Shown piece after piece: positions 51,354 through 60,651 of a stretch of 64,000 bases of DNA; positions within the stretch are counted from its first letter, which is position 1, and every line of letters begins with the position of its first letter. The stretch lies in the NCBI RefSeq assembly GCF_002564025.1, contig NZ_PDJH01000001.1, positions 2,356,001 to 2,420,000 of the forward strand, written 5' to 3'. A program made the translations under genes and the position numbers. The notes under the pieces were generated by a model. That model was given only the letters and a program-made list of their open reading frames with translations, had not been told where the DNA came from and searched no databases. The DNA is from Flavimobilis soli. Its GTDB lineage: Bacteria; Actinomycetota; Actinomycetes; Actinomycetales; Cellulomonadaceae.

Positions 51354-51441
51354 GCCGGCCTGGGGTGGTCTTCGCGGGCGGCGGTGTGAGGTCGGGGCGA
51401 GTGCGAGGCGAGCCCGGGGAGGGGCGCCCTACGTTGGACGC

Positions 51442-52482
51442 ATGGTGCGAGGCAGGTGGGGGCGTCGGCGTGTGCTGACGGTGGTGGCGTTGACGATGGC
51501 GGGGCTCCTCGTCGTGGGGGCGGGGATCGTCGCGGGTGCCGTCCTGTGGGCGGACAGCCGGATCGAGCGCATCGGTGACCCGTTCGCGGAGCTCGACGAC
51601 GCGCAGCGGCCGACGGTGCCGCCGGAGGTCGCGCAGGGCGACGAGACGCCGCTCAACTTCCTGGTGCTCGGCTCGGACTCGCGCATCTCGGCAGGAGACC
51701 CTGAGGACTGGGTGGTCGGGGCGCAGCGCACGGACGCGATCATGGTCGTGCACGTCGCCGCTGACCGGCGGGACGTGACGGTCGTCGGTATCCCGCGCGA
51801 CTCGTGGGTGCCGATCCCTGGGCACGGCGAGGCGAAGATCAACGCGGCCTACTCGTGGGGCGGGCCGGCGCTGATGATCCGCACGGTGGAGCAGCTGCTG
51901 GACGTGCGCATCGACCACTTCGCGGTCGCAGACTTCGAGTCGTTCAAGGACCTGACGGATGCGCTCGGTGGCGTCCAGGTGTCCGTGCCGGAGGACACGT
52001 TCTCCCGGGGCAAGCTCGTCGTGGAGGCGGGCGACCAGCGGCTCGACGGGGAGCAGGCGCTCGCCTACACGAGGCAGCGGTACGGCCTGCCTGGTGGGGA
52101 CCTCGACCGGATGAAGCGGCAGCAGGCGTGGATGCGGTCGATCGTGCAGGAGGCGGCGACGACCGGGACGCTGACGAACCCGGTGCGGCTCGCGAACCTC
52201 GTCGAGATCGTCACGGGCGCGGTGGCGGTCGACGACGAGCTCGACCGGGGTGCGCTGCTGTCGCTCGCGACGAGCCTGAGGCACCTGCGGGGCGACGACG
52301 TGGCGCTGCTGACGGTGCCGCTCGCGGGCTTCGGGTGGAGCCCTGACGGGAAGCAGTCGATCGTCGAGCTGGACCACGGGGGGCTCGAGCTGCTCGCCGA
52401 GACGATCGCGGACGACACGGTGGACGTCTACGTCCGGGACAACGCCGAGGAGCTCAACCTCCTGGGAGACGTCGTCCGGTAG
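51442..52482 (+). CDS. LytR-CpsA-Psr (LCP) family protein
   Basis: LCP proteins attach teichoic acids, arabinogalactan or capsule to peptidoglycan at the outer membrane face. The 346-residue product has a short cytoplasmic Arg-rich end, one membrane helix (residues 10-33), then the LCP domain: FLVLGSDSR, QRTDAIMVVHVAADRRDVTVVGIPRDSWVPIPG, KINAAYSWGGPALMIRTVEQLL, DGEQALAYTRQRYGLPGGDLDRMKRQQ. The catalytic Arg/Asp residues of the family (RTDAIM, RDSW, RxR) are present. The start ATG 51442 is supported by the membrane-anchor topology. Confidence 0.92.
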   Translation: MVRGRWGRRRVLTVVALTMAGLLVVGAGIVAGAVLWADSRIERIGDPFAELDDAQRPTVPPEVAQGDETPLNFLVLGSDSRISAGDPEDWVVGAQRTDAIMVVHVAADRRDVTVVGIPRDSWVPIPGHGEAKINAAYSWGGPALMIRTVEQLLDVRIDHFAVADFESFKDLTDALGGVQVSVPEDTFSRGKLVVEAGDQRLDGEQALAYTRQRYGLPGGDLDRMKRQQAWMRSIVQEAATTGTLTNPVRLANLVEIVTGAVAVDDELDRGALLSLATSLRHLRGDDVALLTVPLAGFGWSPDGKQSIVELDHGGLELLAETIADDTVDVYVRDNAEELNLLGDVVR

Positions 52483-52521
52483 CGCCAGGCGCAGGTCTTA
52501 GTGACGCAGACCCCTCTGTCT

Positions 52522-52550
52522 TTACCTCAGGTAATGAACTAAGGTAACGA
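52522..52550. promoter_or_regulatory. Candidate MarR operator upstream of the marR-MFS operon
   Basis: TTACCTCAGGTAA (52522-52534) is a perfect 13-base palindrome, followed by AAGGTAACG, a half-copy (GGTAA). It is adjacent to the marR start and suits autoregulation. Confidence 0.6.
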
Positions 52551-52553
52551 TCT

Positions 52554-53015
52554 GTGGGTATGGACGACGAGTGCAGCAAGCCGAAGCGACGCGGGACCTC
52601 TCAGGCCTCGCTCGGACGTGACCTCGCGGCAGCCCTGACCAAGGTCAACCGTCGGATGCGCGCCACCCGAGGCGAGCAGTCGCTCTCGGAGGGCCAGCTC
52701 GGCGTCCTGACCGCGCTCGACCGTCACGGGTCGATGTCGCCTGGCGCGCTCGCGGACCACGAGCACGTGCGCCCGCCGGCGATGACCCGCACCGTCGCGC
52801 ACCTCACCGAGCTGGGGTTCGTGACGAAGGTCGACCACCCGACGGACCGCCGCCAGGTGCTCGTCGAGCTGAACGACGGGGGCCGCGCGGTGATCCGCGA
52901 GGTCCGCCGCCGGCGCGACCAGTGGTTGACCCAGCAGCTCGGTGCACTCACCCCGGACGAGCGGGCCCTTCTCGCAGACGCTACGAAACTGATGACACGG
53001 ATCGCCAACGCATGA
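52554..53015 (+). CDS. MarR-family transcriptional regulator
   Basis: A 153-residue winged-helix protein: LSEGQLGVLTALDRHGSMSPGALADHEHVRPPAMTRTVAHLTELGFVTKVDHPTDRRQVLVELNDGGRAVI covers the helix-turn-helix and beta wing (DxRxxxV pattern). GTG 52554 is used; ATG 52560 is an alternative. It overlaps the MFS gene by four bases and has a palindrome in front, the usual layout of a regulator controlling its own efflux pump. Confidence 0.92.
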   Translation: MGMDDECSKPKRRGTSQASLGRDLAAALTKVNRRMRATRGEQSLSEGQLGVLTALDRHGSMSPGALADHEHVRPPAMTRTVAHLTELGFVTKVDHPTDRRQVLVELNDGGRAVIREVRRRRDQWLTQQLGALTPDERALLADATKLMTRIANA

Positions 53016-54355
53016 GCCAGACCTTCGCCTCCCTCAAGTTCTTCAACTACCGCGTGTGGTTCGTCGCCGCACTCGTCGCCAACATCGGCACCTGGATGCA
53101 GCGCGTCGCCCAGGACTGGCTGGTGCTCACCGACCTGTCGGACAGCTCCGGCGTCGCTGTCGGCATCGTGACCGCGCTGCAGTTCGCTCCCGCCCTCGTG
53201 CTGTCCCCGTGGGCGGGCGTGCTCGCTGACCGCCTCGACAACCGCCGTCTGCTCATGGTCACGCAGGGCGCGCAGGGTGTTCTCGCTCTTGCCCTCGGTG
53301 GCCTCGTCCTGAGCGGCCGTGCCGAGCTGTGGCACGTGTACATACTTGCGACGCTCCTGGGCGTCGCGACCGCCTTCGACGGTCCGGCCCGGCAGACGTT
53401 CGTCACGTCGATGGTCCCTGACTCCGGGCTGCCGAACGCCGTCGCGCTGAACTCTGCGTCGTTCAACGCGGCCCGCATGATCGGCCCTGGTGTCGCCGGC
53501 CTGCTGATCGCCGCCGTGGGCGGCACCGGCTGGGTGTTCGTCATCAACGGGGTGTCCTTCGCTGCGACGATCGGCGCCATGATGCTCATGCGCCGCTCCG
53601 AGCTGCGCCCCCGGCCGCGCGTCGAGCGCGCGAAGGGCCAGCTGCGCGCAGGCGTCGCCTACGTGCGGCACCGTTCCGACATCCTCGTCATCATGATCGT
53701 CGCGGGCGTCGTGTCGTCGCTCGGCCTCAACTTCCAGCTCACGTCCGCGCTCATGGCCACGACCGTGTTCGGCAAGGGGGCGGGCGAGTACGGGATGCTC
53801 GGCTCGATCCTTGCGATCGGCTCGCTCGGCGGGGCGCTCATGGCGGCGCGGCGCAAGCGTCCGCGCGTGCGCCTGGTCATCGGGGCGGCCTTCGCGTTCG
53901 GCCTCGCGGCCGGCGCCATGTCCCTCATGCCGACCTACACGACGTTCGCGATCACGTCGATCGTCGTCGGGTTCTGCACGCTGACGATGCTCACGTCGGC
54001 GAACGCTGCGATCCAGGTCAGCACCGACCCCGCGTTCCGTGGCCGCGTCATGTCGCTCTACATGATGGTGCTCATGGGCTCGACTCCGCTCGGGTCGCCG
54101 CTCGTCGGCTGGATCGGCGAGACGTTCGGTGCACGCTGGTCGATCGGCGTGGGCGCGATCGCGTCGCTCGTCGTGGCCGTCGGCGCTCTCCTCTGGACGC
54201 GCAAGCACTGGAACTTCGAGCTGCGCTACCGGGTGCGGTCCCGCCCCCACGTCCAGGTGCGGTACCTGTCGCCGGTCCCCGACCATGACTCGCGCGCTGC
54301 TGTGGCCGGCTCTGAGGCGGACGAGCAGGCGCGGGACACGGCGACGGCCGCGTAG
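53012..54355 (+). CDS. MFS transporter, probable efflux pump
   Basis: A 447-residue major-facilitator protein with about 11-12 membrane helices. The first segment (NYRVWFVAALVANIGTWMQRVAQDWLVL) and SPWAGVLADRLDNRRLLMVTQGAQG, the A-like motif after helix 2, match the enterobactin-exporter/DHA3-like efflux group. The cytoplasmic tail is polar. Coupled to marR, so induction by a toxic or signalling compound is likely; substrate unknown. Confidence 0.9.
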   Translation: MSQTFASLKFFNYRVWFVAALVANIGTWMQRVAQDWLVLTDLSDSSGVAVGIVTALQFAPALVLSPWAGVLADRLDNRRLLMVTQGAQGVLALALGGLVLSGRAELWHVYILATLLGVATAFDGPARQTFVTSMVPDSGLPNAVALNSASFNAARMIGPGVAGLLIAAVGGTGWVFVINGVSFAATIGAMMLMRRSELRPRPRVERAKGQLRAGVAYVRHRSDILVIMIVAGVVSSLGLNFQLTSALMATTVFGKGAGEYGMLGSILAIGSLGGALMAARRKRPRVRLVIGAAFAFGLAAGAMSLMPTYTTFAITSIVVGFCTLTMLTSANAAIQVSTDPAFRGRVMSLYMMVLMGSTPLGSPLVGWIGETFGARWSIGVGAIASLVVAVGALLWTRKHWNFELRYRVRSRPHVQVRYLSPVPDHDSRAAVAGSEADEQARDTATAA

Positions 54356-54438
54356 GCATGAAGGCTCACCGTGTCTCGTGCGCGCTCTGTTCTGGATTAA
54401 TCTGAGGCCCGATACCCACGATCCCTTAGGAGGATGGC

Positions 54439-57057
54439 GTGCGCTTCTCGCTCGTCACGGCCGTCTATAACGTCGAGAGCTACCTCGACGAGTTCATCGC
54501 GTCGTTGGAGGCGCAGACGATCCCGCATGGCGAGCTGGAGGTCATCGCTGTCGACGACGGATCGAGCGACGGTTCGGCTGAACGGCTCGAGCGCTGGGCG
54601 AGGGAGGGGACCTTCGACGTCAGGGTGATCCGTAAGGAGAACGGCGGGCAGGGTTCCGCGCGCAATGCCGGCATCCCGCTGGCGAGGGGCGAGTGGGTGA
54701 CGTTCATCGATCCGGACGACACTGTCAACCCCGAGTACTTCGAGCATGTGAGCCGCTTCGTCGACGATCACCCGACAACCGAGCTTGTCGCGACGAACCG
54801 GCTCGTACACATGGAGAAGTCGGGCCGGATCACCGCGACCCACCCGCTGAAGGCGCACTTTGCTTACGGAGCGGAGCTGCTCGACCTCGACCTCCGAGCG
54901 GACAGGTTCTTCGGGAGCGTGCCCGCTGCCTTCATGCGAACCGGCAGGCTACATGCAAGTCGCCTGACGTTCGACGAGCGCATCAGGCCGAACTTCGAGG
55001 ACGGCCACTTCGTCATCCACTACCTGCTTGGCTGTGAGCGGCCGCTCGTCGGGTTCTTGCCAGAAGCCAAGTACTACTACCGCAAGAGAGCAACGGGCAC
55101 CTCGTCCATGCAGTCGAGTCTCGCTGACCCGCGCCGGTTCACGGACGTCATGGAGTTCGGGTATCTTGACGTGCTTCGGGCGGGAACAGCAGACGGCGAG
55201 CGTTACGCTCGTCCCTGGATCCAGACCTACGTGTTGTACGAGCTCAGCTGGGTCCTCAAGTCGGAGGACGCCATCGCGTCGCAGAGTGCCGGGGTGCTGC
55301 GGGAGCTCGCGGACGAGTTCGTGGGCCATCTCCGCAGCCTTCTCCAGCATCTTGACCCTGCCGTGATCAAGACCTACTCCACGACAGCGTTCGCGTCGCA
55401 TTGGCGTGCACTTCTGCTCCATGGTCTCTCGGACACGAGATGGCACGACGAGTTCGTCGTCGTCCGCCAGACCGAGCTCTTTCCACGCCGCGTCAAGTTC
55501 TCGTACAGGTACGTCGGCGAGCAGCCGACCGAGGTAGTGCGACACCGCGGCGCCGTTGTCGAGCCGGAGGTCGCGAAGACCCGCAGCATCTCGTTCTTTG
55601 GCCGCACGATGCTGTACGAGCGCATCTTCTGGGTCAAGGCGCGTGGCGAGATCATGATCGAGCTTAACGGACGCGTCGTCGAGCAGCGGGGCAACTACGA
55701 GAACGCGCGGACTTTCGCGAACAGTCCGATGCAGGCGGGCCGGCTTATCAAGGCCCTTGCTCCAGTGGGGGACGCGGCCAGGCGCACACCAGCGAAGCGG
55801 AGGGCGGTGCGGAGGGAGGAGCGTAAGAAGGCGCGCGAGCGTCGCCTCGCCGATTCGAGGATCGTGAGGAGACTGTTCGGCAACGCATGGGTGCTCATGG
55901 ACCGCATCACTGATGCGGATGACTCCGCGGAGATCCTGTTCAGGTACTTGCGCGCGAAGCGTCGCGATATCAACGCTTGGTTCGTCGTTGCCAAAGACTC
56001 GCCTGACTTCGCGCGACTTCGACGTGAGGGGTACAAGCGCGTCGTTGCGCACGGCTCCCTGGCGTGGCGACTGCTCATGTGTAATGCGGACCACATGATC
56101 TCGAGTCACATCGATCGTCCGATCGTCAATCCTCCCCAGCTTCGTGGGCTCGTCTCCCCCGAGCGGTGGCGGTTCACCTTCCTGCAGCACGGCGTTATCA
56201 AGGACGACATCAGTCGGTGGCTCAACGGGAAGCCCATCGACCTATTTGTAACAAGTACGCAGGACGAATTCGACTCGATCGTTCAGGACGGGTCGCCATA
56301 CGTCTTCACGTCTCGAGAGGTGAGGCTCACGGAGCTGCCGCGCTTCGACCGGCTCCGCGCGATCGCTGGACAACTCCACGACGAGGAGAAGGACCTCGTC
56401 CTCGTGGCTCCGACGTGGCGTCAGTGGCTCGCGCCGCTGCTGGGGCGCGACGCAGGCGAAGGCGACCGGACCTTCGACGAGTTCGCCGAGACCGAGTTCG
56501 CTCGAAACTGGCTGGGGCTCGTCCGTTCGCAGCGGGTGGCAGTTGCGTGCCGCGAGGCCGGGGTGCGCATCGGCTTGCTCCCGCATCCCAACATGGCGCG
56601 TCTTATGCGAAACGTTGATCTCCCTGACCACGTCGAGCGGCTCGCGTACGACGGAGGCTCGATCCAGCGCACGTTTGCGAGGGCGCGGGTGCTCGTGACG
56701 GATCATTCGTCCACGGCATTCAATGCGGCGTATCTCGAGCGGCCTGTCGTCTATTTCCACTTCGATGCGGATCGGGTGCTCCGTGGCGCTCATCAGGGCC
56801 GCCCAGGCTATTTCGACTATGAGCGTGACGGATTCGGCCCCGTGGTCCTCGATCTTGCTGCGGCTGAGGATGCGATTGTCTCGCTGTTGCGTGACGGTGT
56901 GCCCGCCGAGTACGAGCAACGCCTCGCGAGGGCATTCCCGTATCGCGATGGTAGGGCCTCTGCACGCATCGTCAAGGCGATCGAAAAGCTACCCCGCCGT
57001 GTCCGATCAACGATGGGGGTGAATGAGGCGTTCGAGTTGGGGAGGCTCTCGCGGTGA
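54439..57057 (+). CDS. Bifunctional GT2 glycosyltransferase / CDP-glycerol glycerophosphotransferase-like protein
   Basis: The N-terminal third (residues 1-300) is a GT2 domain: FSLVTAVYNVESYLDEFIASLEAQ, VDDGSSDGSAERL, GGQGSARNAGIPLARGEWVTFIDPDDTVN with its DxD-type motif. The C-terminal part (about 490-860) is TagF/TagB-like: FTFLQHGVIKDDISRWLNGKPIDLFVTSTQDEFDSI, LVAPTWRQWLAPLLG, LLPHPNMARLM, VLVTDHSSTAFNAAYLERPVVYFHFD. This suggests synthesis of a glycosylated polyol-phosphate (teichoic-acid-like) polymer. The GTG start follows TTAGGAGG. Codon use is more AT-tolerant than the flanks (CTT, TAT and GTT codons common), hinting at transfer. It overlaps the next gene by four bases (GTGA). Confidence 0.85.
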   Translation: MRFSLVTAVYNVESYLDEFIASLEAQTIPHGELEVIAVDDGSSDGSAERLERWAREGTFDVRVIRKENGGQGSARNAGIPLARGEWVTFIDPDDTVNPEYFEHVSRFVDDHPTTELVATNRLVHMEKSGRITATHPLKAHFAYGAELLDLDLRADRFFGSVPAAFMRTGRLHASRLTFDERIRPNFEDGHFVIHYLLGCERPLVGFLPEAKYYYRKRATGTSSMQSSLADPRRFTDVMEFGYLDVLRAGTADGERYARPWIQTYVLYELSWVLKSEDAIASQSAGVLRELADEFVGHLRSLLQHLDPAVIKTYSTTAFASHWRALLLHGLSDTRWHDEFVVVRQTELFPRRVKFSYRYVGEQPTEVVRHRGAVVEPEVAKTRSISFFGRTMLYERIFWVKARGEIMIELNGRVVEQRGNYENARTFANSPMQAGRLIKALAPVGDAARRTPAKRRAVRREERKKARERRLADSRIVRRLFGNAWVLMDRITDADDSAEILFRYLRAKRRDINAWFVVAKDSPDFARLRREGYKRVVAHGSLAWRLLMCNADHMISSHIDRPIVNPPQLRGLVSPERWRFTFLQHGVIKDDISRWLNGKPIDLFVTSTQDEFDSIVQDGSPYVFTSREVRLTELPRFDRLRAIAGQLHDEEKDLVLVAPTWRQWLAPLLGRDAGEGDRTFDEFAETEFARNWLGLVRSQRVAVACREAGVRIGLLPHPNMARLMRNVDLPDHVERLAYDGGSIQRTFARARVLVTDHSSTAFNAAYLERPVVYFHFDADRVLRGAHQGRPGYFDYERDGFGPVVLDLAAAEDAIVSLLRDGVPAEYEQRLARAFPYRDGRASARIVKAIEKLPRRVRSTMGVNEAFELGRLSR

Positions 57058-59408
57058 AGTTGCCGAGCAGAGGCCTCCGCTCTACCTTGGCGTCCTTGTT
57101 CCGAGCACCGCCGCGCAGGAGCCCCGGTGCGACAGAGGCAGGACCACTGCTCAGTGTGATCGTGCCGTTCTACAACGTGGAGAGTTTCCTCGCCGAGGCC
57201 GTCGGGTCGTTGCGCGCGCAGACGTACGACAACCTCGAGGTGCTCCTCGTGGACGACGGCTCGACGGACGGCTCGCTCGCCCTCGCCCGCTCTCTCACCG
57301 CGGACGACCCGCGTTTCACGGTGCTCGAGGTGCCGCACGGTGGCCAGGGCGCGGCGCGCAACCACGCGCTCGCGCGGTCGCAGGGTGAGTACGTGACGTT
57401 CATGGATGCTGACGACGTCGTCCCGTCCGACGCTTATGCCGCGATGGTCGGTTCGCTCGAGGCGTCCGGCTCCGACATGGCGCTCGGCAACGTCGAGCGG
57501 TTCGACTCGGAGCGGGCGTGGGTCCCGGGTTGGGCTCGTGCGGTCCACCGCGCAGACGTGCGGGGCACGACGCTCGCCGACATGCCGGAGGCGATGCGAG
57601 ACATCCTCGCGTGCAACCGCGTCTATCGGCGCTCGTTCTGGGACAAGCGGGTGCAGGCGTTTCCCGAGGGCATGGTCTTCGAGGATCACGTCCCGATGCT
57701 CAGGGCGCTGCTGGGCGGCTCGCGCTTCGACGTGCTCGCGCAGGTGACGTACCGCTGGCGTCGGCGGGAGGACCGAGGGTCGTCGAGCCAGCCGAAGGAC
57801 GAGCTCGCGAACCTCGCTGACCGTGCGCGCGCCAAGGCCGAGGCGTGGAAGGTCCTTGAGGCTGAAGGGACGGAGGAGGAGCAGGGCCTCTGGCTCGCTC
57901 GCGTGCTCGACCTCGATCTCTCGCCCTACCTGGCCCACGGTGGGACGGCGTCCGACGAGTACCGGGACCTCCTCGCCACGACCGCCGCGCGGTACCTCGA
58001 GCTGGCTGAAGGGTCGGAGTCCTTCAGGCTCCGCTGGAGTGGTCGTGTCCGCGCCCATCGGCGTCTTGCCCTCTGGTATGCGGCGCACCGTGACTGGCCG
58101 GCCCTGGCTTCTCTGACCGACGACCTCGAGCGGCGCCGGCCGCCTCTGCTCACCCGATCCGACGGCTCGGCGGCACGAGGCCTCGTTGTTGCTGACCCGG
58201 GGCGTATCGTCCTCGCGCCGCCACTGCCGGACTGGCTCGCGACGATGCTCCCGACCGAACCATCGACCTTTGTCGTGACCCGTCTTGCATGGGACGAGGG
58301 TGCGCTTCTCGTCCGTGGCACGCTCCGCGTCCCAGGCGTCTCCGTCGGGCCGGAGTCGGTCTCCCTGACGCTGTCATCCGGTTCCGATGCGCTGGTGCGG
58401 GTCGCTGCGCCAGCACTCGCGGTGGCCCGACGACGTGTCGACGCGCCCCGCACGGGCTCGGAGCTCGACGTGCTCGTCCGGGTGCCGCGCGAACAGCTCG
58501 CGCGCGCCCTGCGGGACCAGGTCGAGGTGCATGTCGGGGCACACGCCGACCTCGCGGCGGGTGTCACGGTGGACGTGCGGATCGTGCCCGGCACGGGCAC
58601 GCGCGCGCCGCGCCCGACCCCTGACCTCGTGGGCCCGGTGAGCATCACGCCCGTCGTCTCGGAGGCAGGAGGATTCGTCCTTCGCCAGGCACGGGCTCTC
58701 GTCATCGTGGACGACGTCACCGTCCTCGACGGTCGCCTGCGGTTAGCGTTCACGGCAACCGACGAGGTGACTCGACCGCGGTTCGGGTCGAGCGTGGCAC
58801 TCCTACCGGGCGACGGCGCGTGGACGGTCGCGATGCCGACCGTTGCCGCCCTGGCGGCGGATGCGCCGCTCGAGGTGACGGTGGGTGAGCAAGACCTGAG
58901 ACCGCTCGCCCGCGCCGCAGTGGGTCGCCGTCTGCCGCGAGGGGTCGCGCGCGCGTCGCGCGGGACGCTCCACGCGATTCCCGGACCGCGTCTGCTGCTC
59001 ACCGAGGTCCGGACGACCGATTCGATGATCGAGCTCGAGCTCGCCGAGGCGGGGCTTGCTGACGTGCCCGCGGGGTCACGCTGGGTCGCGGTGCGCCGTG
59101 AGCCCGGCGGCGAGGTCGGGCTCGAGATAACGGCATCGTCACCGCATGTCGTGAGGTTCGACGTCCCGCACTCCGAGGAGGAGGACGGTGACGTCGCGCC
59201 GAGCGTGACGAGTGTCCGGCTCCAGCTCGTCGAGCCCGGGGGGCCTCCGGTATCCCTGCGGGTCCACGACAGAGTGCTCGACGCACAGCCCTTCCTCGCG
59301 CCGACACATGCCTATGACGTCCGCGTCCTCGTGCGCGCCGACGCACTTGAGCTGCGTATCGAGCACCTGATGCTCCGAAGGGCACGCGACGCGACGACAG
59401 GCCGCTAG
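57054..59408 (+). CDS. GT2 glycosyltransferase with a large C-terminal domain of unknown function
   Basis: Residues 32-270 are a GT2 domain: LLSVIVPFYNVESFLAEAVGSLRAQTYDNLEVLLVDDGSTDGS, GGQGAARNHALARSQGEYVTFMDADDVVPSDAYAAM, NRVYRRSFWDKRVQAFPEGMVFEDHVPML. The remaining 500 residues show beta-strand-rich, Val-rich repeats (for example LVRGTLRVPGVSVGPESVSLTLSSG and DGRLRLAFTATDE) that I cannot assign; they may be carbohydrate-binding or polymer-docking modules seen in actinobacterial surface-glycan enzymes. It is 784 residues with no membrane segment. It is coupled to the TagF-like gene before it. Confidence 0.8.
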   Translation: MKLPSRGLRSTLASLFRAPPRRSPGATEAGPLLSVIVPFYNVESFLAEAVGSLRAQTYDNLEVLLVDDGSTDGSLALARSLTADDPRFTVLEVPHGGQGAARNHALARSQGEYVTFMDADDVVPSDAYAAMVGSLEASGSDMALGNVERFDSERAWVPGWARAVHRADVRGTTLADMPEAMRDILACNRVYRRSFWDKRVQAFPEGMVFEDHVPMLRALLGGSRFDVLAQVTYRWRRREDRGSSSQPKDELANLADRARAKAEAWKVLEAEGTEEEQGLWLARVLDLDLSPYLAHGGTASDEYRDLLATTAARYLELAEGSESFRLRWSGRVRAHRRLALWYAAHRDWPALASLTDDLERRRPPLLTRSDGSAARGLVVADPGRIVLAPPLPDWLATMLPTEPSTFVVTRLAWDEGALLVRGTLRVPGVSVGPESVSLTLSSGSDALVRVAAPALAVARRRVDAPRTGSELDVLVRVPREQLARALRDQVEVHVGAHADLAAGVTVDVRIVPGTGTRAPRPTPDLVGPVSITPVVSEAGGFVLRQARALVIVDDVTVLDGRLRLAFTATDEVTRPRFGSSVALLPGDGAWTVAMPTVAALAADAPLEVTVGEQDLRPLARAAVGRRLPRGVARASRGTLHAIPGPRLLLTEVRTTDSMIELELAEAGLADVPAGSRWVAVRREPGGEVGLEITASSPHVVRFDVPHSEEEDGDVAPSVTSVRLQLVEPGGPPVSLRVHDRVLDAQPFLAPTHAYDVRVLVRADALELRIEHLMLRRARDATTGR

Positions 59409-59417
59409 AGTCGGCGC

Positions 59418-60438
59418 GTGACCAAGCCTGAGCACCTGCACCGCATCGACTCGGTGAAGTTCGTCGCGGTCGTCATGGTCGTCGCCATTCATGCCTCCTG
59501 GTACATGTACACATCGGAGCAGCGGTCGTTCTGGACGTACGACGTCTACCGCGGCGCGCTCGACATCGCCGTCCCCATATTTCTTGTGCTCTCCGGGTAC
59601 TTCCTCGCACGCAAGGACGCACGCGGGATCGTCGCGTGGTCGGCGAAGGTCCTCATGCTCTACCTGGTTGCGACCGGCATCTATGTCGTGGTCGATGTGG
59701 TGCGCGTCGTGACGGACAGGCTGTTCCTTGACCGGGGGCTTCGCAGCGGCCTGCGATCGGTCGTGAAGGACTGGAGCATGAGCACCTTCGTCCGGGGTGA
59801 CTTGGCGGAGGTTCATCTCTGGTACCTCGTGGCATGTGCGGCCGCGGGGCTGCTGCTTGCTCTCATGCGTTCCCGTGGTGCGTCGGCGGGCACGATGCTC
59901 GCGGTCGGCGGGGCTGTCTGGGTGGTGTCGCTCAGCGGGTTCGTCGACCTGTCGGCGCTTGTGGTCTCCGGAGGCTTCCCGCGAGCGCTCGTGTTCCTCG
60001 CGCTCGGGGTCTTCATAGCGGAACGTTCGATCCAGGGCTCGTGGCGCCACGTCGCTGTCATGGCGGGGGCCCTGGCGGTGTACACGCTCCTGCGCTATCT
60101 CGGTGCGGGGAGCGCGAAGGACCTGCTCATCTTGGTGGCTGCCTACGCGCTCGGCGCCTACGCGGTGCGAGCGGGCACCCGCCCGTCGGTGCTCTCGAGA
60201 CTCGGGGGGGCGGGCGTCCACCGTCTACATCCTCCACATGATGTTCATCTCTGCGACGACCCGGGCCGTGCAGTACGCGGGGCTCGACTTCGACACGATG
60301 CGTGACGAGCCGTGGTTCACGGCGGCGCTGGTGGTGATTGCGACCGTCCTGTCGCTCGCACTGCACCGTCCGTTCGAGAACTTCGTGGTTCAGCCTGCTG
60401 CGAGGCTGTCGCAGCAGCTCGTTCCTGCTGTGCGTTGA
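59418..60438 (+). pseudogene. Acyltransferase 3 family protein, frameshifted
   Basis: An integral membrane acyltransferase (OafA/WecH type): HRIDSVKFVAVVMVVAIHASWYMY with the family start and His, DIAVPIFLVLSGYFLARKD, and about eight to ten helices. The frame from 59418 stays sensible up to GTRPSVLSRLGG, then reads nonsense to a stop at 60305. The other frame continues with STVYILHMMFISATTRAVQYAGLDF...LHRPFENFVVQPAARL to 60438, exactly the missing C-terminus (YxxH motif). The switch falls in a run of seven G at 60204-60210; six G would restore a 339-residue protein. It could be a sequencing error, a real mutation or a phase-variable tract. Confidence 0.85.
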
Positions 60439-60651
60439 CTGCTTGGCGCGAAGCGGGCCGGAATGGGCGAGGTGACACTTATGAGGGGGGCGACGACGCG
60501 ACGAGTGGAGCAAGATCCAATGGAGACCGGGTGGAGGCGGCACGCGTGCGGGGAGTTCTCGTGGAACATCGCAGCGCCAGGTGTAATGAGGCGATGGCGC
60601 CTACTCGGCGCCGTGCCCGAGGAGCGTTCGACATGGCATTTGCGCGAGGGC

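Noticed and set aside
54395..54412. CCGATACC upstream of the GT2/TagF gene as a FliA promoter
   Set aside because: No CTNNN-like box at the 16-base spacing, and the gene is unrelated to motility.
60439..60651. A gene between the acyltransferase and rfbA
   Set aside because: Short frames here have no ribosome site or recognisable content; the stretch appears to be a convergent spacer.
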